A stretch of DNA of 64,000 nt from contig NZ_ATUR01000003.1 in assembly GCF_000420305.1 (NCBI RefSeq), positions 372,001-436,000 of the forward strand, read 5' to 3'. The position numbers and the translations under genes were made by a program. Shown here piece after piece: positions 1-8,730 of the stretch. The notes under the pieces were generated by a model that saw only the letters and a list, made by a program, of their open reading frames with translations, was not told the origin of the DNA and did no database searches. How positions within the stretch are numbered: position 1 is the first letter of the stretch; every line of letters begins with the position of its first letter. The DNA comes from Novosphingopyxis baekryungensis DSM 16222 (GTDB lineage Bacteria; Pseudomonadota; Alphaproteobacteria; Sphingomonadales; Sphingomonadaceae).

Positions 1-2
1 CG

Positions 3-815
3 GCCTATGCCACGGGCGCAGTGGATGTGGTGGAGGGCGGGCGGTTCGCGCATCTCCCGCTGATGGATGCGGCCAGAGTGGATGCGCCCGCGATCAGTGT
101 GGACCCGGTGGTCGGCCTGTTCGGCCTGTCGGTGGTGAACGAGACAGCGTTTCTGAAAGAGCAGGTGAACCGGGAAGCCCTGGCCATGGCGATGGACCGG
201 ACGGCGTTGCTGGCTCCGTTCGAGCGTCCGGAATGGGCCATAGCGGAAACAATCTGGCCGCCTGACCTGTTCGGCGAATGGACCATCGATCCGCCGGGAT
301 GGACGACCGCCACCTTCGCGGAACGCCGGACCGAGGCCGCACGCCGCGTTGCCATCTGGCGCGACAAGAATGGCCCCACCCCGCCCCTGCGGATCGCCAT
401 GCCGGTGGAGGCGGGCGGGCGGCTGCTCTTTGCCCGGATTGCCGCCGATCTGGCCGTGATCGGGCTGGAAGCGCAGCGCGTGGGCCCGCAGCAGGATGCG
501 GACCTGCGGCTGATCGATCAGGTGGCCGATTATGACGGACCGCTGTGGTATCTGACCCGCCTCTCCTGCCCCGCCACGCCCATCTGCAATGAACAGGCCG
601 ACAGGCTGGTCCGGACAGCGCTGGACGTCGAAACCCTGCCCGATCGCCGCCGCCTGCTGCGCGATGCCGCCGCCGCTATACAGGCGGACGGCCGCTTCAT
701 TCCGCTGGCCGCGCCCTATCGCTTCTCGATCGTGCGGCCTGGCGTGCAAGGCCATGCGCCCAATGCGCGGGGCTGGCATCTGTTGCAATATCTGGGCGGT
801 GGACCCACTTCCTGA
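3..815 (+). CDS. ABC transporter substrate-binding protein, family 5 (5'-truncated by window edge)
   Basis: C-terminal part of a periplasmic solute-binding protein of the peptide/nickel/opine type (SBP family 5). The reading frame is open from base 3, so the gene starts outside the window; the first in-frame GTG at 21 is internal. The visible 270 residues contain the family-like segment EQVNREALAMAMDRTALL (compare the usual RqAlayAiDR motif), then a long C-lobe. Such proteins capture peptides or similar small molecules for an ABC importer; no permease genes follow in the window, so they may lie upstream. The substrate cannot be told. Family assignment is fairly sure; function is inference. 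Confidence 0.7.
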   Translation, partial: AYATGAVDVVEGGRFAHLPLMDAARVDAPAISVDPVVGLFGLSVVNETAFLKEQVNREALAMAMDRTALLAPFERPEWAIAETIWPPDLFGEWTIDPPGWTTATFAERRTEAARRVAIWRDKNGPTPPLRIAMPVEAGGRLLFARIAADLAVIGLEAQRVGPQQDADLRLIDQVADYDGPLWYLTRLSCPATPICNEQADRLVRTALDVETLPDRRRLLRDAAAAIQADGRFIPLAAPYRFSIVRPGVQGHAPNARGWHLLQYLGGGPTS

Positions 816-848
816 GCCAGGCGCCATGGTGGTGCAAAAGGATGTACG

Positions 849-1271
849 GTGAAAGTCAGCAGGGATCAGATGGACCGGATCGACGAGATGGTCGGTTCAC
901 GCGCGCGCGATCCCCTGGCGGTGCGCCAGCGGGTCGAAGCCATGGAGAAGCTGCTGGAAGGCATGTTCGTTATCCCCGGCATCAATCGGCGCGTGGGGCT
1001 GGATTTCATCGTGGGTCTCGTACCCGTGGTCGGCGATATCATTACCGCCGCCATGGGCAGCTACCTCATCTGGGAAGCGCGCAATCTGGGCATGTCGAAA
1101 TTCCAGATGACGCGCATGGCCGGCAATATCGGCATCGATACCTTGTTCGGCGCGGTGCCGCTGGTGGGCGATGCCTTTGATTTCCTGTGGCGTTCGAACA
1201 CGAAGAATCTGCGCATCATCCGCAAGCATTTGGACAAGCATCATCCCGAAACGGTGACGATTCAGCAATAA
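849..1271 (+). CDS. DUF4112 domain-containing protein
   Basis: A 140-residue protein of the DUF4112 family, of unknown function. The core at residues 42-80 runs IPGINRRVGLDFIVGLVPVVGD, followed by a small-residue-rich hydrophobic stretch, and the pattern repeats at about 100-116 (FGAVPLVGDAFDFLW). These two G-x-VPxVGD segments are the family hallmark and probably form short membrane-associated helices. The start is GTG at 849, 33 bases after the preceding stop. The C-terminus is charged and His/Lys rich. It is convergent with the RNase T2 gene, with about 33 bases between the stop codons. Confidence 0.75.
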   Translation: MKVSRDQMDRIDEMVGSRARDPLAVRQRVEAMEKLLEGMFVIPGINRRVGLDFIVGLVPVVGDIITAAMGSYLIWEARNLGMSKFQMTRMAGNIGIDTLFGAVPLVGDAFDFLWRSNTKNLRIIRKHLDKHHPETVTIQQ

Positions 1272-1304
1272 GGGCTGGCCAGTAACAACGTCCGGCCGCA
1301 GCGC

Positions 1305-2021
1305 TCAGCCGCCGCGCCATATTTTGATATCGGTATCGTCCGGTATGGTCCGCCGGGCACAGCCGGTCGTACGAAAGCGCCGATCAAGGCACAGGCGCAC
1401 ATCGGTCAGCCAGCCGCGCCGGTTGCGCCGCAGCTCTATCGCCTCCGGCTCCAGCCCGGGATTGGCCATCGCAAAAGCATCGCGCACATCCTTTGCCGTC
1501 GGCTCGCGGCGGCTGAGCCGGTCCATGTCCGGAAATGCTAGGGCATCGAACAGCACGCGCGATGCACGCAGATAGGCCGACGGACGCCGGGCCATGCAGC
1601 TGCCATGCTTGGCCCATTCATGGTTCACTAGCGATACCGATGGCATATGACAGATATTGGCGCGCAAAGTGGCAGGTGGCACGGCGGACACGGGGCGGCA
1701 ATATTGCGGCCAGGGCGCCCGGCCCCGCCCCTGCGGCCATAAGCCATGCAGGATAAAACCAAACTCCCCCATGCGCCCGCTGCACTGCAGGGCGTCGCGC
1801 ATGCTGGTCTTGCGTGTGCGGCAATATTCGGGCGACCAGCTAAGCGACAAAATATAACCGCCGATCGGCACGCGACGCACGGGCGCATCCGGTGGACGGG
1901 ACACAGCCTCGCTGCGCGGAAGAACGGAAGGCGCGCGGCATTGCCAGCCCTGCGCCGCGGCCGGAGCGGCCAGTGCTAACGCCGCCCCTGCCCCGGCAAC
2001 GCCGCGCAGAAGGGCATGCAT
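1305..2021 (-). CDS. Ribonuclease T2 family protein (periplasmic RNase I-like)
   Basis: Secreted or periplasmic endoribonuclease of the T2 family, which cleaves single-stranded RNA through a 2',3'-cyclic phosphate. Residues 1-23 form a signal peptide (hydrophobic Ala/Leu core ending AAAQ). Both conserved active-site segments are present: CAS1 FILHGLWPQ (residues 89-97, catalytic His92) and CAS2 HEWAKHGSC (134-142, His134, Glu135, Lys138, His139). Cysteines at 67, 80, 108, 124 and 142 suit disulfides. At 238 residues it is near the size of bacterial RNase I. Its ATG abuts the stop of the upstream membrane-protein gene, so the two are probably co-transcribed. It likely recycles extracellular or periplasmic RNA. 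Confidence 0.9.
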   Translation of the reverse strand: MHALLRGVAGAGAALALAAPAAAQGWQCRAPSVLPRSEAVSRPPDAPVRRVPIGGYILSLSWSPEYCRTRKTSMRDALQCSGRMGEFGFILHGLWPQGRGRAPWPQYCRPVSAVPPATLRANICHMPSVSLVNHEWAKHGSCMARRPSAYLRASRVLFDALAFPDMDRLSRREPTAKDVRDAFAMANPGLEPEAIELRRNRRGWLTDVRLCLDRRFRTTGCARRTIPDDTDIKIWRGG

Positions 2022-2453
2022 TTATTCGAAGCTCGCGCCCATTTCATCCTCATCATCCAGATCGCTTCCGGCGAACCAAGTCCGCGCATCGGCCTTGAAC
2101 AAAAAGACAAGCGACGCGATCGTGACCAACTGAGACAGGAGCCCGACGATTTTGATCAGCGTGAAGGGCGGCATGACGAGCGCGGGCAGACCGATCAGTC
2201 CAAGCAGAGCGAACGCCACCAAAATCCATTTGGCCACATTGCTGGCGCGATGCGCGGTAAAATAGAGCAGAAGCAGTGCCACCGCGTAGCCAAAGACCAG
2301 AATACCGATCAGGATCGACGGGCTCAGCGGCACACCCGCGCCTTGCTGGAACTGCGCCAAGGTGGCGTTCCAGCTCAATATCGTGCCAAGCACGCTGAGC
2401 AACAGGCTGATGCCATAGAGAATTTCGAAGCGCTTGATCGACTGCGGACGCAT
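2022..2453 (-). CDS. Small four-helix membrane protein of unknown function
   Basis: A 143-residue hydrophobic protein that I cannot assign to a named family. Four probable membrane helices lie near residues 12-29, 46-67, 73-95 and 101-119, and the C-terminal tail is acidic (SDLDDEDEMGASFE). Its stop codon is immediately followed by the RNase T2 start, with no gap, so the pair is likely translationally coupled. No catalytic motif is visible. The ATG at 2453 is taken as start because the preceding nadC gene ends at 2509, leaving about 55 bases. Confidence 0.6.
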   Translation of the reverse strand: MRPQSIKRFEILYGISLLLSVLGTILSWNATLAQFQQGAGVPLSPSILIGILVFGYAVALLLLYFTAHRASNVAKWILVAFALLGLIGLPALVMPPFTLIKIVGLLSQLVTIASLVFLFKADARTWFAGSDLDDEDEMGASFE

Positions 2454-2508
2454 GCGGCCCTCCCCATTGATGTTCCGCGATGCGGTCTGCCCGCTCCGCG
2501 CCCCGCGA

Positions 2509-3345
2509 TCAAGCGGCGGCGTAATCCAGCCCGATATCCGCGGCCGGTGCCGACTGGGTGAGGCGCCCCACGGAAATATAGGTGACCCCCGTGGCTGCCT
2601 TGTCGTGGATCGTGTCCAGCGTCACCCCGCCGGAGGCTTCGGTCGGCACCCGTCCATCGACCAGCGCCACCGCCTCGCGCAGCGCGGGCACGTCCATATT
2701 GTCGAGCAGCAGATGCGTGGCCCCCGCCCTCAGCGCCGGTTCGATCTGGTCGATCCGGTCCACTTCCACAATGATATCGGCAATGCCGGCATCGGCCGCG
2801 CGCTTGACCGCCGTGGCGACATCGCCCGCGACCGCCACATGATTGTCCTTGATCATCGCTGCGTCCCACAGACCCATGCGATGATTTTGCGCACCACCCA
2901 TGCGCGTGGCATATTTCTCCAACGCACGCAGACCCGGGATCGTCTTGCGGGTATCGAGCAGAATGCATCCCGTCCCCTCGATCGCCTCGACATAGTGCCG
3001 GGTCATCGTGGCAATGCCGGTCAGATGCTGCAGGGTGTTGAGCGCCGATCGTTCGGCCGTCAGCATGGCGCGCGCCTTGCCGGTCAAGCGCATGAGGTTC
3101 GTGCCCGCAGGGACATGCGCGCCGTCTTCAATCAGCCGCTCGATCTCCACGTCCGGATCGAGCCGCCGGAAAAACGCCTCCGCAATCTCCATCCCGGCCA
3201 CCACCGCAATATCCCGGCTATCCATCACCGCCTGAAAACGCGTGCCCGGCGGAATCACCGCTTCGGACGTGACATCGCTCCCGCCAAGCAGATCCTCATC
3301 CAAGACGGCGGTGACGAAGGCGTCGCGATCAAAATTGTCTATCAT
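2509..3345 (-). CDS. nadC: Nicotinate-nucleotide pyrophosphorylase (carboxylating), quinolinate phosphoribosyltransferase
   Basis: Makes nicotinate mononucleotide from quinolinate and PRPP with loss of CO2, the third step of de novo NAD synthesis in the cytosol. The 278-residue length fits the family. Recognisable motifs are LNTLQHLTG (102-110), LDTRKTIPG (130-138), the KDNH segment (166-169) and a C-terminal EASGGV (about 249). The frame stays open upstream, but the ATG at 3345 gives the standard N-terminus and lies 10 bases after the stop of the DUF2254 gene. It closes the nadA-DUF2254-DUF2254-nadC run on this strand; no nadB is seen between them. Confidence 0.95.
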   Translation of the reverse strand: MIDNFDRDAFVTAVLDEDLLGGSDVTSEAVIPPGTRFQAVMDSRDIAVVAGMEIAEAFFRRLDPDVEIERLIEDGAHVPAGTNLMRLTGKARAMLTAERSALNTLQHLTGIATMTRHYVEAIEGTGCILLDTRKTIPGLRALEKYATRMGGAQNHRMGLWDAAMIKDNHVAVAGDVATAVKRAADAGIADIIVEVDRIDQIEPALRAGATHLLLDNMDVPALREAVALVDGRVPTEASGGVTLDTIHDKAATGVTYISVGRLTQSAPAADIGLDYAAA

Positions 3346-3355
3346 GACCCTGTTG

Positions 3356-4642
3356 CTACGGCGATGGCGCGCGTTCGGCAACCGATGCGCCGGGAAAAGC
3401 CTTTGCAAGCCGCCGGGCGATGTCGCGCCGATCCGTCTCCACCTGTGCCCGCATCGCTGCGTGATCGGCCAGTTGCTGCGCCCATGTGCGCAGACAGCGG
3501 CGCTCCTCGGTTGCCAGATCGTCCCCATCGGCACGGCCCAGCAGGTCGATCATGCGGATGGAGACCGAGGGATAATCCGCCGCCGCCTGTCGCAATCCGG
3601 CCATCGGCCCGCCGAACAGACCTTCGAAGCTGTGATCGCCAATATAGAGACGGTCCGCCAGCCAGCCGGGTGGACGCGCTAGCCGGGCCTGCGCCGCGAT
3701 CATGGTCCCCAACCGGTCGCAGCAGGCGATGCCGGTGTAAAAATCATTGATGGCGGGTGACAAGGCGCGTGCGGCCACTTCCACCAATAGTCGCGCATCG
3801 AAAACCACACCCTGCGCCCCCGCCCGGAAGCGGCCAAAGGAAAACAGCTTGGCCACCGCCTCGCCCTGGTCGCTGGCCGTCTCAAACCGGCCAAGCGGCT
3901 CGCCGGCCATCACATAGCGGCCTACGCCCATATCCAGCTGCATGCGCTGACCCGCCTTTTCAGCGAGTTTTACCAAGGCGCGAAAATCCACGCCTTCGAT
4001 ATAGCCGTCCTTCGGCGCGCAAAACACCGTGCCATCGAAGCCGGGATGCGAGGCCGGAGCGACATTCTGGAAATAGTCCTGCCGCTCTTTTCCTTCCGTG
4101 CCGATTTCGGCGATATCGATATCGATATGGATGGTCCGGCCAAGATCATGCAGCGCGCCGGCCAGCCATGCCGTCAGAAATAGCGTATAGCCGAGCAGCG
4201 CGGTCAGGCTGCCGCGGGCCACTTCCGGGCCAGTGGCGTCCGGATCGACCGCCCATAGCACCAGCACCGCCCAGCCGAAGCCGCCGAGCAGGAAACCCAG
4301 CGTCCAGCGGGTCATGTCCTTGGCAATCCAGCGGTCGATCAGCCGCACGCCCAGATTGCTCGCCGCCAAGGTCAGCACCAGCAGCGTGATCGAAAAATAG
4401 AGCGTCAGGAACGCGGCATGCACACCCACCAACACGCTGGCCAGTTCCTGCGCCGTGCCGCCCGCCATCGCCAGCGGCCAGCCTTGCGCATATAGCCAGA
4501 CCGACAGGCCTTCGGCATCGGCCCAGAGAAACAGGCCCGCGACCAGGATGGACGCCATCAGCAGCAGCGTGGGCAACGCCCAGAAGCTGCCCCATGTCAG
4601 CGACGCCAGCCACCGCCATGGCGAGAAACTGCCGCGCGCCAT
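3356..4642 (-). CDS. DUF2254 family membrane protein (downstream paralogue)
   Basis: A 428-residue protein with four N-terminal membrane helices (about residues 20-41, 62-95, 110-132, 145-166) and a large C-terminal soluble part. It shares with the next gene upstream the DUF2254 signatures YIEGVDFRALVKLAEKAG and RALSPAINDFYTGIAC (the partner has YIEVIDYVTLGQVAERQG and RALSPGINDPFTAITC), so the two are paralogues. Its membrane part is more divergent and shorter. The start ATG shares one base with the stop of the upstream copy (TGATG), implying coupling and possibly a heteromeric complex. Function is unknown. Confidence 0.85.
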   Translation of the reverse strand: MARGSFSPWRWLASLTWGSFWALPTLLLMASILVAGLFLWADAEGLSVWLYAQGWPLAMAGGTAQELASVLVGVHAAFLTLYFSITLLVLTLAASNLGVRLIDRWIAKDMTRWTLGFLLGGFGWAVLVLWAVDPDATGPEVARGSLTALLGYTLFLTAWLAGALHDLGRTIHIDIDIAEIGTEGKERQDYFQNVAPASHPGFDGTVFCAPKDGYIEGVDFRALVKLAEKAGQRMQLDMGVGRYVMAGEPLGRFETASDQGEAVAKLFSFGRFRAGAQGVVFDARLLVEVAARALSPAINDFYTGIACCDRLGTMIAAQARLARPPGWLADRLYIGDHSFEGLFGGPMAGLRQAAADYPSVSIRMIDLLGRADGDDLATEERRCLRTWAQQLADHAAMRAQVETDRRDIARRLAKAFPGASVAERAPSP

Positions 4643-5988
4643 CAGGGCAATACCGCCCCGCTGGACGCGCCGAAGGGCGGACGGCGGTCATTTTCCAGCA
4701 GGGCCGTGCTGCGTTTTTCCAGCTCATACAGGGCTGGACCGTTCAGCACGTGACGGGCCTGCTCCATCAGCTTGCGCACCTGGGTGCGGCACGCGGTATC
4801 GCGCTGTTCCGTCTTGGCGCGCAGCATGACGGAGCCCAGCGCATCGACGTAAAGCTTGGAGGCCAGATCATTGGCCGCCGCGCTCATGCGAAGCGCACCG
4901 AAGCTGCGCTCCACGAAATGTTCGAAGTCATCCGCCAGACAGAACACATTGTTCTTTCCATATTGCTGGCCATCGGCATCCCGGTCCAGATCACGATCGG
5001 CAAGCGCTGTCAGCACGGCGGACAGCCAGTGCATGCAGGTGATGGCCGTGAACGGATCGTTGATGCCGGGGGACAGCGCGCGCAGCGCAATTTCCACCAA
5101 CTCGTCGATCGCAAACTCGATATCCTGCGACTGGGTGCGGCTGAGGCCGATGGCAAAGGCGCTGCGCAGATGGCCGGGCGTATCCTCCCCCATCGTGCCG
5201 TCGACAAACATCAGCGCCATGCCCGGATGCACAAAATCCCCTGCCCGCACGGACAATCGCACGGTCACACCCTGCCGCTCGGCCACCTGCCCAAGCGTTA
5301 CATAGTCGATCACCTCGATATAACCGGTCCTGTGGCTCTGCACCGCCTCGCCGATCCGCACATCATGGTCCTGCCATTCCGCCCCGTCATATTCGTCCGG
5401 ATAGCGTTTTTCGATCGCGCTGATCGCGCTCTGGCCGATATCGGCCACCACATTGTTGATCTGAATGCTTTGCGGAACATGATGCAGGAAGAACACCAGC
5501 ACGCCGACCGAGAGCAGGGCCAGCCCTAGCGCCACCAGCATCGATATCTGCGGCACGAAGGATCCACTTGGCGCCGCGAAATAGCCGTTGCTGTCGGCCA
5601 GCCGCACCACCCTGAGGATCATCAGCGCATAGACGAAGGTCGCGATGAAAATACCGAGCGCAAACTGGTTGCCGCGATCGTTCATGAAGTTGGTCAGCAG
5701 GCGCGGCCCGTAGCTACCCGACGCATAGACCACCGCAGCAATCGTGATGGAAAAGACGGTGCCGCCCACGCCGATGGTGGAGCCGGCGATGGTGGAGAGC
5801 AGCGAACGCGCACCTTCCGGCTTGGTCGCCTGCAAAAAGGAAACGCTGTCCGGCCATGTCGATCCGATCCGGGTGTCCAGATACCAGGTGACAATGGACA
5901 GCACGAGCGCGCCGGTCGTCAGCAGCGCGGGCAGAAACCAGTAGCTGCCGCGCAATTCTATCGCCTTCTGGCGCAGCCAGGCACGCAT
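4642..5988 (-). CDS. DUF2254 family membrane protein (upstream paralogue)
   Basis: A typical full-length DUF2254 protein (448 residues) with four membrane helices in the first 165 residues. The family-like segment STIAGSTIGVGGTVFSITI lies around 65-83, and ASGSYGPRLLTNFMNDRGNQ follows. The C-terminal half carries the conserved YIEVIDY and RALSPGINDPFTAI motifs. The family has no established function; a membrane channel or transport role is speculation from topology. It sits between nadA (26 bases upstream) and its own paralogue, which starts inside its stop codon. The start is the ATG at 5988. Confidence 0.88.
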   Translation of the reverse strand: MRAWLRQKAIELRGSYWFLPALLTTGALVLSIVTWYLDTRIGSTWPDSVSFLQATKPEGARSLLSTIAGSTIGVGGTVFSITIAAVVYASGSYGPRLLTNFMNDRGNQFALGIFIATFVYALMILRVVRLADSNGYFAAPSGSFVPQISMLVALGLALLSVGVLVFFLHHVPQSIQINNVVADIGQSAISAIEKRYPDEYDGAEWQDHDVRIGEAVQSHRTGYIEVIDYVTLGQVAERQGVTVRLSVRAGDFVHPGMALMFVDGTMGEDTPGHLRSAFAIGLSRTQSQDIEFAIDELVEIALRALSPGINDPFTAITCMHWLSAVLTALADRDLDRDADGQQYGKNNVFCLADDFEHFVERSFGALRMSAAANDLASKLYVDALGSVMLRAKTEQRDTACRTQVRKLMEQARHVLNGPALYELEKRSTALLENDRRPPFGASSGAVLP

Positions 5989-6014
5989 CTAGACTGCCCC
6001 CGCCCCGTCGACGT

Positions 6015-7034
6015 TCAACGGCGTGGGTCCGGGGCCAACCCCATGTCGCCAAGATCACCCAGCCCGACCGTGCCACCGGCCATGGCCAGCATACGGTCCA
6101 GACTGCGCTTGGCCTTCACCCGCATATCCTCGTCCATGTCGATGGCCGGCTTCAGATCGCGCAGGGCGACGTAGAGCTTCTCCATCGTGTTGAGCGCCAT
6201 ATAGGGGCAGATATTGCAGTTGCAGTTTCCGTCCGCGCCGGGCGCACCGATGAAATTCTTCTCCGGGAACGCCTTTTCCATCTGATGGATGATGTGCGGC
6301 TCCGTCGCCACGATCACCGTGTCGCTGTCGGTCTCCTTGGCAAAGGCCAGGATCGCGCTGGTGGAGCCCACCAGATCGGCATGTTCGATGATCGAGGGCG
6401 GGCATTCGGGATGCGCGGCGATCGGCGCGCCGGGATGCTGCGCCTTCAGCTTCAGCAGCTCGGTTTCGCTAAACGCCTCATGCACGATGCAGACGCCGGG
6501 CCACAGCAGCATGTCCCGCCCGAACTTGCGGTTGAGATAGCCGCCCAGATGCCGGTCCGGGCCGAAGATGATCTTCTGGCTCTCCGGAATCTGCTGGATG
6601 ATCGTTTCGGCCGAGCTGGACGTGACAATGATATCGCTGAGCGCCTTCACCGCTGCCGAGCAGTTGATATAGGTGAGCGCGATATGATCGGGATGCTGGC
6701 GGCGGAATTCTGCGAATTTCTCCGGAGGGCAGCTATCTTCCAGACTGCAGCCGGCATTCATGTCCGGCAGGATCACCGTTTTTTCGGGCGACAGGATCTT
6801 GGCGGTCTCGGCCATGAACTTCACGCCGCAAAAAGCGATCACGTCCGCATCGGTCTCGGCGGCTTTTTTCGACAGCTCGAGCGAGTCCCCGACGAAGTCC
6901 GCCAGATCCTGAATTTCAGGCTTCTGATAATAATGCGCCAGGATTACCGCGTTGCGATCCTTGCGCAGCCGATCGATCTCGGCGCGGATATCGACGCCGA
7001 CGAAGCTTTCGCGGCCTTGTGTTTGTGCGTTCAT
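6015..7034 (-). CDS. nadA: Quinolinate synthase A
   Basis: A [4Fe-4S] enzyme that condenses iminoaspartate with dihydroxyacetone phosphate to quinolinate in de novo NAD synthesis. The 339 residues match the long NadA type. Expected cluster ligands are visible as Cys96 (MNAGCSLED), Cys182 (WPGVCIVHE) and Cys276 (CNICPYM). HYYQ (34-37) and the SSSAETI segment (139-145) bind substrate in the family. An AAAGGG ribosome site lies about 7 bases before the ATG at 7034. It is first in a minus-strand run ending with nadC. The iminoaspartate source (NadB or aspartate dehydrogenase) is not in this run. Confidence 0.97.
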   Translation of the reverse strand: MNAQTQGRESFVGVDIRAEIDRLRKDRNAVILAHYYQKPEIQDLADFVGDSLELSKKAAETDADVIAFCGVKFMAETAKILSPEKTVILPDMNAGCSLEDSCPPEKFAEFRRQHPDHIALTYINCSAAVKALSDIIVTSSSAETIIQQIPESQKIIFGPDRHLGGYLNRKFGRDMLLWPGVCIVHEAFSETELLKLKAQHPGAPIAAHPECPPSIIEHADLVGSTSAILAFAKETDSDTVIVATEPHIIHQMEKAFPEKNFIGAPGADGNCNCNICPYMALNTMEKLYVALRDLKPAIDMDEDMRVKAKRSLDRMLAMAGGTVGLGDLGDMGLAPDPRR

Positions 7035-7129
7035 GAATTGCCCTTTCGCTTCATCAACCTGTGAACGGCGCAGCGCGTTCCATCAAGCCGCCTGCAAGCC
7101 GATTTTGCCCGATGTTCCAATGCGTCGAA

Positions 7130-7840
7130 CTAGCGTGCCTTCTGCCGATCGCGCAGGACATCCTCCGGACGGCGGCTGACGTCCACCGCGTCGCGCGCCT
7201 GCGCAGTGCGCTCTATCGGATAGGTCACCACCACCCGCGCATCGCCATAGCCCAGCGTCTCCAGCGGCAGCCGCATCGTGCGTGCCACCACCGATTTGCC
7301 CAGTTCGCGCGCCTGCGCCATGCGCTGCGGGGACTGGGCTTCGCGCGCCACCTTGTTTTGCGCGCCGGCAGAGGTGCGCTGGCTGAGCTGCTCGGCGGCC
7401 TGCCGCGTCACGATCAGCCCGTCGGTGCGCACCAGTGAGCGGCGACTTTCATCGACATTCGCCTTTTCCACCGAGATATCCGGCGCATTGACGATCAGCG
7501 TGCGGGAGTCTTCCACCCATTCCAGGTCATCGGGGCCGATCCTGGACAGATCGACATAATAGCCGACGCTATAGGGCATTTTCACGATCTGGTTCGATTT
7601 CAGCAGGCCGAAGCCGCGGACATCCTCCGCATTGGCCTGCACCGTACCGCTCAGCTCCGCGACCTTGAGCTGGCTGGTGCCGCTCATCCTGGCGGAGATC
7701 AACCGGGTGATGGCCGAGCCATCCTCTTCCTCGGTCACGATATACCGCTCGGTATAGTTGCTCCACACCAGATAGCCGAGCAACCCGGCACATAGCAGCA
7801 GAAAGGCAATCACCAGCCCGCGAAAAACCCCATGGCTCAT
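7130..7840 (-). CDS. DUF4230 domain-containing membrane-anchored protein
   Basis: A 236-residue protein with one N-terminal membrane helix (about residues 6-27, in GLVIAFLLLCAGLLGYLVW) and a soluble, probably periplasmic domain of the DUF4230 type. The domain includes the family-like segments YVDLSRIG and LIVNAPDISVEKANVD, in which a predicted beta-strand core precedes a long charged helix. Function is unknown. The ATG at 7840 overlaps the stop of the metallo-hydrolase gene (ATGA), so I prefer it to the in-frame ATG at 7852. It is the last gene of the pair, about 95 bases before nadA on the same strand. Confidence 0.75.
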   Translation of the reverse strand: MSHGVFRGLVIAFLLLCAGLLGYLVWSNYTERYIVTEEEDGSAITRLISARMSGTSQLKVAELSGTVQANAEDVRGFGLLKSNQIVKMPYSVGYYVDLSRIGPDDLEWVEDSRTLIVNAPDISVEKANVDESRRSLVRTDGLIVTRQAAEQLSQRTSAGAQNKVAREAQSPQRMAQARELGKSVVARTMRLPLETLGYGDARVVVTYPIERTAQARDAVDVSRRPEDVLRDRQKAR

Positions 7841-8730
7841 GCGGGCATCCATGCTGCCTCGCCCTGATCCGTCGCGGCTGCGCTGCGCAGGGCCTCGCCG
7901 CGCTGTTCCAGATCGAACAAATGCGCCAGAACCGATCGCTCGGCCGCGCCATGAAGCCGGGGATCGAGCCCCTTGTACATCACGTCGACCATGGCCGGAA
8001 CCGCAACCGGGCCGGCTTCCGTCAACAGCTTCAAAATCTGTTTCTCACGCGCCTTGCGGTGGCCCATCATGCCGCGCACCAGCTGGTGCGGATTCTCGGC
8101 CGCGGGGCCGTGCGCCGGATAATAGACCCGGTCCTGCTCGCGCTCATACAGCTTCTTCAGGCTCGCCATGTAATCGCCCATATTGCCGTCCGGCGGGCTG
8201 ACCACGCTGGTGGACCATTTCATCACATGATCGCCGGTGAACAGCGCGCCGCTCTCCAGCAGCGCGAAGCACAGATGGTTGGATGTGTGCCCCGGCGTCG
8301 CCACCGCTTCCAGCGTCCAGCCGTCTCCCGCGACGGTCTCACCATCGCCCATGACATGATCGGGCGCATATAATGGGTCGAACGCCGCATCGGCGCGCGG
8401 GCCGTCATCGGCCAGCACCAGCGGCGCGCAGCCCATTATGGGTGCGCCGGTTCGCACGGCCAGCGGACGCGACCCCGGGCTGTGATCGCGGTGGGTGTGC
8501 GTGCACAGGATCGCCTTGACCCTCGCCTCGCCCACCGCCCGCAATATCGCGTCGATATGCGCGGCATCGTCCGGCCCGGGATCGATCACCGCCACGTCTT
8601 TGCCCGCCCCGACGATCCAGGTCTGGGTGCCGGTATAGGTATAGGGGGAGGGATTGGGCGCGAGCACGCGGCGGACCAACGGCTCGGGCTGTTCGGTTTC
8701 ACCGGCGTGGATGCTGTCTGGCCAACTCAT
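7837..8730 (-). CDS. MBL-fold metallo-hydrolase (LACTB2/glyoxalase II-like)
   Basis: A zinc-dependent hydrolase of the metallo-beta-lactamase fold. The metal-binding motif HTHRDH lies at residues 78-83 (His78, His80, Asp82, His83), followed by a PGHTSNHLC segment (third His), FTGDHVM (bridging Asp) and a late PAHGP. A C-terminal winged-helix-like tail (MMGHRKAREKQILKLL onward) is typical of the LACTB2-like branch, whose members include an endoribonuclease and thioester hydrolases. The substrate is not predictable. I chose the ATG at 8730 (MSWPDS) over the in-frame start at 8766. It is coupled to the DUF4230 gene by a 4-base overlap. Confidence 0.88.
   Translation of the reverse strand: MSWPDSIHAGETEQPEPLVRRVLAPNPSPYTYTGTQTWIVGAGKDVAVIDPGPDDAAHIDAILRAVGEARVKAILCTHTHRDHSPGSRPLAVRTGAPIMGCAPLVLADDGPRADAAFDPLYAPDHVMGDGETVAGDGWTLEAVATPGHTSNHLCFALLESGALFTGDHVMKWSTSVVSPPDGNMGDYMASLKKLYEREQDRVYYPAHGPAAENPHQLVRGMMGHRKAREKQILKLLTEAGPVAVPAMVDVMYKGLDPRLHGAAERSVLAHLFDLEQRGEALRSAAATDQGEAAWMPA

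Noticed and set aside
2434-3750. A 438-codon plus-strand frame opposite nadC
   Set aside because: Low-complexity His/Arg-rich product, antisense to a clear nadC.
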